From: Chloroflexota bacterium
GTDB lineage: Bacteria; Chloroflexota; Anaerolineae; 4572-78
Direction of reading: 5' to 3'
Length of the DNA: 10,988 nucleotides
Assembly (NCBI GenBank): GCA_024278015.1
Contig: JAJRUC010000089.1
Coordinates: forward strand, 1 to 10,988
Shown here: one piece after another, positions 5,928 to 10,988 of the stretch
Layout of the letters: the number at the start of each line of letters is the position of its first letter
How positions within the stretch are numbered: position 1 is the stretch's first letter
Made by a program: the position numbers and the translations under genes
Notes under the pieces: model-generated
The model's input: only the letters and a program-made list of their open reading frames with translations
Database searches by the model: none
What the model was told of the DNA's origin: nothing

Positions 5928-5942
5928 AGGGGAAGATGAATT

Positions 5943-6488
5943 ATGGCTAGAATAGGAAAAATTCCCGTCTCCCTTCCAAAAGACGTGAAAGTTACCCTGA
6001 ATAATAACGAAGTAACCGTAACCGGCCCCAAAGGTCAGTTGATGCAGACCTTCTCGCCGGAGATTTCGATTGCGGTCAACAACAATCAGGTGGTTGTTTC
6101 CAGACCATCGGACCAAAGACGCCACAAAGAATTGCACGGCCTGGTGCGGGCGCTGGTCAACAATATGGTTGTGGGCGTAAGCGCGGGATTCTCTCGTGCC
6201 CTGGTTATTCAAGGAGTTGGCTATCGCGCCGTGATGGAAGGGAAAAACCTGGTATTGAGTGTCGGTTATTCGCACCCTGTTATTTTTGAACCTGTCAAAG
6301 ACGTGTATTACGAAGTTGAAAAAGGTGGGCGTAACCTGTCGGTTAAAGGGATAAATAAAGAATTGGTAGGTGAAATAGCGGCGCGTATTCGGAAAACCCG
6401 CCCCCCGGAGCCATATAAAGGCAAGGGTATTCGGTATAAAGGCGAAGTTGTACGACGAAAAGCCGGCAAATCCGGCAAAGCCAAGTAA
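5943..6488 (+). CDS. rplF: 50S ribosomal protein L6
   Basis: L6 (181 aa) has two repeated alpha/beta domains and lies near the GTPase-factor site close to the sarcin-ricin loop. Motifs are MARIGKIPVSLPKDVKVTL at the start, VTVTGPKGQL (about residues 28-37), HKELHGLVRALVNNMVVGVS (about 61-80), FSRALVIQGVGYRAVMEGKN (about 83-102), SVKGINKELVGEIAARIR (about 153-170) and the conserved PEPYKGKGIRYKGEVVRRKAG (about 175 to near the end). ATG 5943 follows AGGGGA (5928-5933) with 9-nt spacing. An ATG at 5936 is out of frame. It is in its usual place between S8 and L18. Confidence 0.98.
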   Translation: MARIGKIPVSLPKDVKVTLNNNEVTVTGPKGQLMQTFSPEISIAVNNNQVVVSRPSDQRRHKELHGLVRALVNNMVVGVSAGFSRALVIQGVGYRAVMEGKNLVLSVGYSHPVIFEPVKDVYYEVEKGGRNLSVKGINKELVGEIAARIRKTRPPEPYKGKGIRYKGEVVRRKAGKSGKAK

Positions 6489-6509
6489 TCAAGGTACGGA
6501 GAATAAAAA

Positions 6510-6878
6510 ATGGCGAAGCGAGCAAAAAAACGGTTGGCAAGAGAAAAACGCCATGCGCGTGTGCGTAAAACTGTCTTTGGTACGGCAGGCCGCCCACGTC
6601 TGAATGTGTACCGCAGCTTAAACCACATCTATGCTCAAGTGATTGACGATACCCAGGGGGCAACCCTTGTTTCTGCTTCTACCGTAGACCAGGAAGCAAA
6701 ACCGTTAATTGACGGCAAAGACAAATCAGCGCAAGCTCAGGTAGTGGGCAAACTGGTTGCCGAACGCGCTTTGGAAGCAGGCGTCACCAAAGTGGTGTTT
6801 GATAGAGGTGGATTTAAATATCATGGTCGCATTAAAGCATTGGCCGAAGCGTCAAGAAAAGCAGGACTCAATTTTTAG
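6510..6878 (+). CDS. rplR: 50S ribosomal protein L18
   Basis: L18 (122 aa) binds 5S rRNA with L5 in the central protuberance. The basic N-terminal tail (KRAKKRLAREKRHARVRKTV, residues 3-22) is followed by RPRLNVYRSLNHIYAQVIDD (about 28-47), the helix VVGKLVAERALEAGVTKVVF and the family ending FDRGGFKYHGRIKALAEASR then KAGLNF. GGAG at 6498-6501, 8 nt upstream, supports ATG 6510. It is followed by a 64-nt gap before rpsE that contains a notable inverted repeat. Confidence 0.98.
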   Translation: MAKRAKKRLAREKRHARVRKTVFGTAGRPRLNVYRSLNHIYAQVIDDTQGATLVSASTVDQEAKPLIDGKDKSAQAQVVGKLVAERALEAGVTKVVFDRGGFKYHGRIKALAEASRKAGLNF

Positions 6879-6895
6879 GTTCAAGTAAAAGTATA

Positions 6896-6939
6896 CCCTA
6901 TGACCGCCGACAGATGGACAACGGTCATTGTTTGGAGGG
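6896..6939 (+). promoter_or_regulatory. Candidate hairpin covering the rpsE ribosome binding site
   Basis: The 64-nt rplR-rpsE gap contains ATGACCG (6900-6906) and its perfect reverse complement CGGTCAT (6922-6928) around a 15-nt loop. Directly outside, CCCT (6896-6899) can pair with AGGG (6936-6939), which is part of the rpsE Shine-Dalgarno sequence GGAGGG, across a 7-nt bulge. Together these 11 pairs would bury the ribosome binding site. The pairings are seen; translational control is inference. No ribosomal protein is assigned as ligand. Confidence 0.35.
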
Positions 6940-6942
6940 ATA

Positions 6943-7473
6943 ATGGTAAAACGTGAGTTTGAAGATGCAATTGAAGAACTGGATGAGCGCGTTGTGCATA
7001 TCGCCCGAACCGCCAAGGTGGTCAAGGGGGGGCGACGCTTCAGCTTTAGAGCGTTGGTAGTGGTTGGCGATAACAAAGGCAGCGTGGGCATTGGCGTGGG
7101 CAAAGCCCGTGAAGTGCCGGAAGCAATCCGTAAGGCTTCTGAACGCGCCCGCCGCACCATGAAGAAAATTCCTTTAATTGGCACCACGGTGCCCCACGAA
7201 ATTACAGCCCGACAATCCGGGGCCAAAGTCTTCCTCAAACCGGCCTCGCCCGGTACCGGCGTTATTGCCGGCGGTGGAGTGCGCGCTGTGGTAGAGGCCG
7301 CCGGGGTGCGCGATATTCTGACCAAAAGTCAGGGCAGCGCCAATATCCTGAATGTGGTTAAAGCCACTATGAAAGGCTTAACCGAAATGCAGGACCCGGC
7401 CTACGTTGCCCAACAGCGCGGCCTGCCGGTTGAAAGAGTGCAACCTTTCTGGAGCAGGAAAAATGACCAGTAG
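6943..7473 (+). CDS. rpsE: 30S ribosomal protein S5
   Basis: S5 (176 aa) lies at the mRNA entry side near the decoding centre and influences accuracy. The N-terminal double-stranded-RNA-binding-like domain carries RVVHIARTAKVVKGGRRFSF (residues 16-35), which contains the loop altered in spectinomycin-resistant mutants, then ALVVVGDNKGSVGIGVGKAR (37-56). The C-terminal domain shows IGTTVPHEI (79-87), GAKVFLKPASPGTGVIAGGG (93-112), VRAVVEAAGVRDILTKSQGS (113-132) and NVVKATMKGL. ATG 6943 is chosen because GGAGG (6934-6938) lies 4 nt upstream; an in-frame TTG at 6928 would put the Shine-Dalgarno inside the gene. A 7-G run at 7026-7032 codes for Gly-Gly within VKGGR. The 3' end overlaps rpmD by 11 nt. 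Confidence 0.97.
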   Translation: MVKREFEDAIEELDERVVHIARTAKVVKGGRRFSFRALVVVGDNKGSVGIGVGKAREVPEAIRKASERARRTMKKIPLIGTTVPHEITARQSGAKVFLKPASPGTGVIAGGGVRAVVEAAGVRDILTKSQGSANILNVVKATMKGLTEMQDPAYVAQQRGLPVERVQPFWSRKNDQ

Positions 7474-7660
7474 CCAAAAAAAATTACAGGTGAAGCTCGT
7501 AAAAAGCCCCATCGGCTACACCAAAAAGCAAAGAAGCGTTGTGCAGGCGTTGGGCTTGCGAAAAATCGGGCAAACCGTTGAACGCCCGGATACCCCGGTT
7601 ATTCGGGGTATGGTAAATAAAATTTCTCACTTATTAGAAATCACAGAAATCAACGTTTAG
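7463..7660 (+). CDS. rpmD: 50S ribosomal protein L30
   Basis: L30 (65 aa) is a small peripheral large-subunit protein that many bacterial lineages lack. The pattern LQVKLVKSPIGYTKKQRSVV (residues 8-27), then ALGLRKIGQTVERPDTP and IRGMVNKISHLLEI, is diagnostic. ATG 7463 lies inside the rpsE 3' end, giving an 11-nt overlap in another frame. GGAG at 7451-7454 gives 8-nt spacing. The open frame upstream of this ATG is only the shadow of rpsE. Translation is probably coupled to rpsE. Confidence 0.96.
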   Translation: MTSSQKKLQVKLVKSPIGYTKKQRSVVQALGLRKIGQTVERPDTPVIRGMVNKISHLLEITEINV

Positions 7661-7688
7661 TTGATTGGCTTGATGGAGGTATGCGGTA

Positions 7689-8168
7689 ATGAAGTTGCAT
7701 GAATTGCAGCCGGCCCCAGGTAGCACCAAAAAGCGAACGCGCGTTGGCCGTGGACACGGCTCCGGCAAAGGCAAAACCGCCGGACGCGGCATTAAAGGCC
7801 AGGGCGCTCGCTCTGGCGGGGGCAAAGGCCCGTATTTTGAAGGCGGTCAGTTGCCGCTGGTTCGACGCCTGCCCTTTGTGCGCGGTGTCGGCTTTACCAA
7901 CATTTGGCGCATTAAATTTGTGCCGATTAATCTGGAGCGCCTAAGCCCGGCCTTTAACGAAAACGATGAAGTTAATCTGGAAACATTGGTTCAGGCCGGT
8001 ATCATTAAAAAATCCGTAAAAGCCGTGGCTATTTTGGCCGAAGGCGAACTTGACAAACCGCTTCATATCAAAGCCCATCGTGTCTCTAAAGCTGCCCGCG
8101 TAAAAATTGAAGCCGCCGGCGGCTCATATGAAGTATTGCCCAAACCAGCGCGTCCCAAATTGCGCTAA
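7689..8168 (+). CDS. rplO: 50S ribosomal protein L15
   Basis: L15 (159 aa) is a late assembly protein with a long glycine- and basic-rich N-terminal extension threading 23S rRNA. MKLHELQPAPGSTKKRTRVG opens it, followed by GRGHGSGKGKTAGRGIKGQG (about residues 20-39), then the core YFEGGQLPLVRRLPF (49-63) and the C-terminal AHRVSKAARVKIEAAGGS. GGAGG at 7675-7679 with 9-nt spacing supports ATG 7689. An ATG at 7681 reads only ATG-CGG-TAA, and its stop shares the A of the real start, but it is too close (1 nt) to the Shine-Dalgarno to be a normal start. The gene precedes secY by 22 nt. Confidence 0.97.
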   Translation: MKLHELQPAPGSTKKRTRVGRGHGSGKGKTAGRGIKGQGARSGGGKGPYFEGGQLPLVRRLPFVRGVGFTNIWRIKFVPINLERLSPAFNENDEVNLETLVQAGIIKKSVKAVAILAEGELDKPLHIKAHRVSKAARVKIEAAGGSYEVLPKPARPKLR

Positions 8169-8190
8169 CAAATTTTAATTGAGGTCTCTC

Positions 8191-9516
8191 ATGGTTCAAG
8201 CCGTAAAAAACGCATTCCTGTTACCGGACCTGCGTCGAAAAATTGTCTTTACCCTTTTAATCCTGGTTGTCTATCGGGCCATTACGCAAGTGCCGGTGCC
8301 CGGCGTCAATCGAGAGGTATTGAATCAATTTTTGAACAGCGGGCAAGCCGGTGCAAATATTTTACAGTTTCTGGACCTGCTTTCCGGTGGCGTGCTATCC
8401 AGATTTTCCATTTTGGCGATGGGGGTTTACCCGTACATTACGGCCTCCATTATTTTACAGCTACTCACGCCCATGATTCCGGCTTTGGAAGAATTGTCCA
8501 AAGAAGGCGAGCAGGGTCAAAATAAAATGAACCAGTACACCCACTGGTTGACGGTTCCGTTGGCCGCTTTGCAGGCCTATGGCCAGGTGGTCATTATTCA
8601 GCAAAGTATTCCCGGCATCATCGAAAACTTCAGCTTTGTCACCAATCCGTTGGGGTCGCTGGCTATTATCGTTTCCATGACAGCCGGCAGTATGTTTGCC
8701 ATTTGGTTGGGCGAACAGATTTCCGAGCAGGGCATTGGCAACGGGGTGTCGATTATCATCTTCGGCGGGATTGTGGCCGGAATGCCCGGACGAATTTATC
8801 AGTTCATCAGCCTGGGCGAATACGCCACCCTGTTCATTTTTATCATCATCACCGTCGTCACCATTTTGGGAATTGTGATTATCACCGAAGGCCAGCGTCG
8901 AATACCGGTGCAATACGGCAAGCGGGTTCGGGGCAACAAGGTTTATGGCGGGCAAAGCTCCCATATCCCCTTAAAAGTCAATAGCGCCGGTATGATTCCG
9001 CTGATTTTTGCTCAATCAATCCTTATCTTCCCCAGCTCTATCGGCAGTTTCTTTTCCGCCTCCTCTAACGGGGCTATTGCCTCTGCCGCCGCGTTTGTGG
9101 TGCAGTGGTTTAGCCCGCGTTCCGGGGCGTGGCCGTACTGGATTACCTATTTTATTATGGTGGTGTTGTTTACCTTCTTCTACACCGATGTGGTCTTTAA
9201 GCAGCAAAACCTTTCTGACAATTTGCAGCGGCAGGGCGGATTTGTGCCGGGCTTGCGTCCGGGGAGAAACACGGAAAACTACCTGAATGCCGTTATGCGT
9301 CGAATTACGCTGGTGGGCGCGTTGTTTTTGGGCGCGGTGGCAATTTTACCCTGGATTGCTCAAATTATTCCGGGATTAAGCTCCACCGGCAGCCAAACCA
9401 GTTCGCTGTTAATTACCAGTACCGGCTTGTTGATTGTGGTTGGTGTGGCTCTTGACACAATGAAGCAACTTGAAGCCCAGTTATCAATGAGAAACTACGA
9501 AGGTTTCATAAAATAA
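8191..9516 (+). CDS. secY: Protein translocase channel subunit SecY
   Basis: SecY (441 aa, usual length) is the membrane pore through which SecA or the ribosome passes exported and membrane proteins, with partners SecE and SecG encoded elsewhere. About ten hydrophobic helices are visible at residues 19-34, 75-94, 118-137, 152-175, 184-205, 211-232, 265-288, 313-333, 372-390 and 404-421. LLSGGVLSRFSILAMG (63-78) covers the plug region. EQISEQGIGNGVSIIIFGGI (175-194) is a family signature. The cytoplasmic loops that bind SecA and ribosomes carry RRIPVQYGKRVRGNKVYGGQ (236-255) and GGFVPGLRPGRNTENYL (349-365). The C terminus MRNYEGFIK is typical. ATG 8191 has GAGG at 8181-8184 with 6-nt spacing; a TTG at 8179 would include that site. 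Its place after rplO is universal, but the adk that often follows is missing. Confidence 0.98.
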   Translation: MVQAVKNAFLLPDLRRKIVFTLLILVVYRAITQVPVPGVNREVLNQFLNSGQAGANILQFLDLLSGGVLSRFSILAMGVYPYITASIILQLLTPMIPALEELSKEGEQGQNKMNQYTHWLTVPLAALQAYGQVVIIQQSIPGIIENFSFVTNPLGSLAIIVSMTAGSMFAIWLGEQISEQGIGNGVSIIIFGGIVAGMPGRIYQFISLGEYATLFIFIIITVVTILGIVIITEGQRRIPVQYGKRVRGNKVYGGQSSHIPLKVNSAGMIPLIFAQSILIFPSSIGSFFSASSNGAIASAAAFVVQWFSPRSGAWPYWITYFIMVVLFTFFYTDVVFKQQNLSDNLQRQGGFVPGLRPGRNTENYLNAVMRRITLVGALFLGAVAILPWIAQIIPGLSSTGSQTSSLLITSTGLLIVVGVALDTMKQLEAQLSMRNYEGFIK

Positions 9517-9543
9517 TAACGGTCGTTCAAGAGACTATCCGGC

Positions 9544-10293
9544 ATGATTATATTGAAATCGGCTAAAGAAATAGACTTGATGCGTCAATCCGGGCGAATT
9601 CTGGCCGGTATTCTGGCCGAACTGGCCCAGGCCGTTAAACCCGGAGTGACAACAGCCAGGCTTGATGCTTTGGCCGAAAAGCTCATCAAAAAGAATAATG
9701 GTCTGCCTGCATTTAAAGGCTACCGGGGGTTTCCGGCCTGCATTACCACCTCTATTAACGAGGAACTGGTACATGGTATTCCCAGCCCGAAGCGGGTGTT
9801 AAAAGAGGGCGATATTATCAGCATTGATTGCGGCGTGACCTACAAGGGGTGGGTCAGCGATGCGGCCTTGACCGTGCCGGTCGGTCGAATTTCACCCGAA
9901 GCCCGCCGGCTGTTGGATGTAACTGAACAGGCGCTGTATGTGGGCATTAAGCAAGCGCGGGTGGGCCATCGGGCCGGCGATATTTCTGCCGCCATCCAGG
10001 CCCACATTGAACAGTACGGCTACGGGGTGGTGCGGGCCTATACCGGGCACGGCGTAGGCCGTACCATGCACGAAGACCCGCAAGTGCCCAATTACGGCAA
10101 AAAGCACCGGGGTGTTCCCCTTAAACAGGGGATGACCATCGCTTTGGAACCAATGGTCAATCTGGGGTTGCCCGGAACCCGTGTGCTGGATGATAACTGG
10201 ACGGTTGTAACAGAAGATGGTAAATTGTCTGCCCATTTTGAGCATACCATTGCCGTGGTCAATGGTGAGCCGCAGATTTTAACCCAACTGTAA
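9544..10293 (+). CDS. map: Methionine aminopeptidase, type I
   Basis: Map (249 aa) removes the initiator methionine from new proteins when the second residue is small. It is a short type I enzyme with no N-terminal extension. All expected active-site residues are present: metal ligands D95 (ISIDCGV), D106 (VSDAALT), H169 (TGHGVGR), E202 (ALEPM) and E233 (HFEHT), plus H77 (LVHGIP) and H176 (MHEDP) for substrate binding. Each is two positions lower than its E. coli counterpart. The start MIILKSAKEIDLMRQSGRIL matches the family. The leader is weak (AAGAGA at 9529-9534), the poorest ribosome binding site in the window, so it may be expressed at a lower level than its neighbours. It lies 27 nt after secY with no adk between, and is followed by rpmJ with no infA between. 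Confidence 0.98.
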   Translation: MIILKSAKEIDLMRQSGRILAGILAELAQAVKPGVTTARLDALAEKLIKKNNGLPAFKGYRGFPACITTSINEELVHGIPSPKRVLKEGDIISIDCGVTYKGWVSDAALTVPVGRISPEARRLLDVTEQALYVGIKQARVGHRAGDISAAIQAHIEQYGYGVVRAYTGHGVGRTMHEDPQVPNYGKKHRGVPLKQGMTIALEPMVNLGLPGTRVLDDNWTVVTEDGKLSAHFEHTIAVVNGEPQILTQL

Positions 10294-10300
10294 GTTAAGG

Positions 10301-10317
10301 TTGTTTTAGTGAAACAA
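10301..10317 (+). promoter_or_regulatory. Small hairpin before the rpmJ ribosome binding site
   Basis: TTGTTT (10301-10306) and AAACAA (10312-10317) are reverse complements around a 5-nt loop. The 3' arm takes in the first two bases of the rpmJ leader AAGGA (10316-10320). The stem is A+T-rich and weak, so it may be chance. Confidence 0.15.
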
Positions 10318-10327
10318 GGATAGAATG

Positions 10328-10441
10328 ATGAAAGTAAAACCCTCAGTAAAACGTCGTTGTGACAAATGTAAAATTATTAAACGCAGAGGTGTCGTGCGGG
10401 TTATTTGCGAAAATCCCCGGCACAAACAGCGTCAGGGATAA
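10328..10441 (+). CDS. rpmJ: 50S ribosomal protein L36, zinc-binding type
   Basis: L36 (37 aa) is the smallest large-subunit protein; it has a single zinc site and contacts 23S rRNA near the base of the central protuberance. The translation begins MKVKPSVKRRCDKCKIIKRR and ends VICENPRHKQRQG. The zinc ligands C11, C14, C27 and H32 are intact. Two adjacent ATGs (10325 and 10328) are in frame. The second is preferred because AAGGA (10316-10320) then has 7-nt spacing and the family starts MKV; using the first would only add one Met. It sits directly after map, where infA would commonly lie between them, and 20 nt before rpsM. Confidence 0.97.
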   Translation: MKVKPSVKRRCDKCKIIKRRGVVRVICENPRHKQRQG

Positions 10442-10461
10442 AAAAGTAAGGAGAACAGAGT

Positions 10462-10842
10462 ATGGCACGTATTGCAGGTGTTGATATTCCCCCAAACAAA
10501 AGAGTTGAAATTTCTCTGACTTATATTTTTGGCATTGGCAAACATACCAGTCAGGAAATTTTAAAAAAAGCGGGCATTGACTTTGATGTTCGGGTAAAGG
10601 ATTTATCAGACGAAGAATTGAGTCGATTGCGCGAAATCATCGACAAGGATTACCATCGTATTGAGGGGGATTTGCGTCGGGAAATTGGCATGAACATCAA
10701 GCGATTGCAGGAAATCGGGTGCTATCGCGGCTTGCGCCATCGACGGAATTTGCCGGTGCATGGTCAACGAACCAGAACCAATGCGCGGACTCGTCGCGGC
10801 AGCAGAAAGACGGTTGCCGGCAAGAAACGGGCGCGTAAATAA
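10462..10842 (+). CDS. rpsM: 30S ribosomal protein S13
   Basis: S13 (126 aa) is in the small-subunit head. It pairs with S19, bridges to L5 in the large subunit, and its tail reaches P-site tRNA. MARIAGVDIPPNKRVEISLT begins it, followed by the helix-hairpin-helix segment TYIFGIGKHTSQEILKKAGI (about residues 20-39), EGDLRREIGMNIKRLQEIGC (about 68-87), YRGLRHRRNLPVHGQRTRTN (88-107) and a basic lysine/arginine-rich tail. AAGGAG at 10448-10453 with 8-nt spacing sets ATG 10462. It is the first alpha-type gene here and continues the same strand without a terminator after rpmJ. Confidence 0.98.
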   Translation: MARIAGVDIPPNKRVEISLTYIFGIGKHTSQEILKKAGIDFDVRVKDLSDEELSRLREIIDKDYHRIEGDLRREIGMNIKRLQEIGCYRGLRHRRNLPVHGQRTRTNARTRRGSRKTVAGKKRARK

Positions 10843-10880
10843 TTGATAGTGGGTTGTAATAATTCGGAGGAATCAGGTTA

Positions 10881-10988
10881 ATGGCAAAAAAGAGAACTCA
10901 AGGCCGGCGGGTGGCCCGCAAAGAACGGAAGAATATTCCTTCCGGGAATGCTTATATTTACGCCACCTTTAATAACACCATCATTACC
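10881..10988 (+). CDS. rpsK: 30S ribosomal protein S11, 3'-truncated by window edge
   Basis: The first 36 codons of S11, a small-subunit platform protein close to the E-site mRNA. The translation begins MAKKRTQGRRVARKERKNIP, a basic N-terminal tail, then SGNAYIYATFNNTIIT, the conserved first strand (family pattern G-x-A-x-I-x-A/S-TFNNTIVT). GGAGG at 10866-10870, 10 nt upstream, supports ATG 10881. The frame is open to the last base of the window; the family is about 125-130 aa, so most of the gene lies beyond. The position after rpsM is standard, and rpsD, rpoA and rplQ would be expected next. Confidence 0.95.
   Translation, partial: MAKKRTQGRRVARKERKNIPSGNAYIYATFNNTIIT

Noticed and set aside
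5496..6275. A 259-codon open frame on the minus strand across rpsH and rplF
   Set aside because: It lies entirely antisense to two clear ribosomal genes, has no recognisable family and no leader. It is a by-product of the codon usage of those genes.
6852..7325. A 157-codon minus-strand open frame over rpsE
   Set aside because: Antisense shadow of S5; no independent start signal or family features.
7681..7689. A two-codon ATG-CGG-TAA minigene overlapping the rplO start
   Set aside because: It is 1 nt from the Shine-Dalgarno, too close for normal initiation. The overlap looks accidental.
8461..8964. A 167-codon minus-strand open frame inside secY
   Set aside because: Antisense to the conserved SecY membrane segments; its His/Asn-rich composition is what reverse-reading hydrophobic codons gives.
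1..10988. A hidden novel system, mobile element, CRISPR array or defence genes
   Set aside because: Every stretch over about 100 bases is accounted for by conserved ribosomal, SecY or Map genes. No repeats arrays, transposases or foreign-composition islands were seen.

Overview
This window is a stretch of the bacterial ribosomal-protein super-operon: S10-type genes, then spc-type genes, then the start of the alpha-type genes. All 24 genes lie on the + strand. It opens inside rplD (L4) and closes 36 codons into rpsK (S11). The order is rplD(partial)-rplW-rplB-rpsS-rplV-rpsC-rplP-rpmC-rpsQ-rplN-rplX-rplE-rpsN-rpsH-rplF-rplR-rpsE-rpmD-rplO-secY-map-rpmJ-rpsM-rpsK(partial). Every gene could be identified from family motifs, and no frameshifts, insertion sequences, tRNAs, rRNAs, CRISPR arrays or phage genes are visible.

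The organism is a bacterium of roughly balanced G+C. The C-terminal motifs of L2, the short zinc-binding S14, an L24 with a C-terminal four-cysteine zinc ribbon, and map placed directly before rpmJ fit a Chloroflexota (Anaerolineae-like) genome best. That placement rests on remembered family patterns, not on a search, and is moderately confident at most.

Layout: 1-3017 holds the S10-type genes (L4, L23, L2, S19, L22, S3). 3051-5479 holds L16, L29, S17, L14, L24, L5 and S14. 5523-8168 holds S8, L6, L18, S5, L30 and L15. 8191-10293 holds the translocon channel SecY and methionine aminopeptidase. 10328 to the end holds L36, S13 and the beginning of S11. Genes are packed tightly, with 1- and 11-nt overlaps at rplP/rpmC and rpsE/rpmD and most gaps under 35 nt. 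No intrinsic terminator or convincing internal promoter is seen, so long polycistronic transcription with translational coupling is likely. The products build both ribosomal subunits, insert nascent membrane proteins (SecY) and trim initiator methionine from new chains at the ribosome exit (Map).

No previously undescribed system is evident. The items worth a second look are modest: (i) an unusually long rplW-rplB gap with nested and mutually exclusive inverted repeats that reach the rplB ribosome binding site; (ii) a hairpin in front of rpsE that can pair with its Shine-Dalgarno sequence; (iii) absence of adk and infA from their usual places around map; (iv) complete absence of TGA stops among 23 genes, with many TAG; and (v) an insertion in L24 relative to the E. 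coli type.
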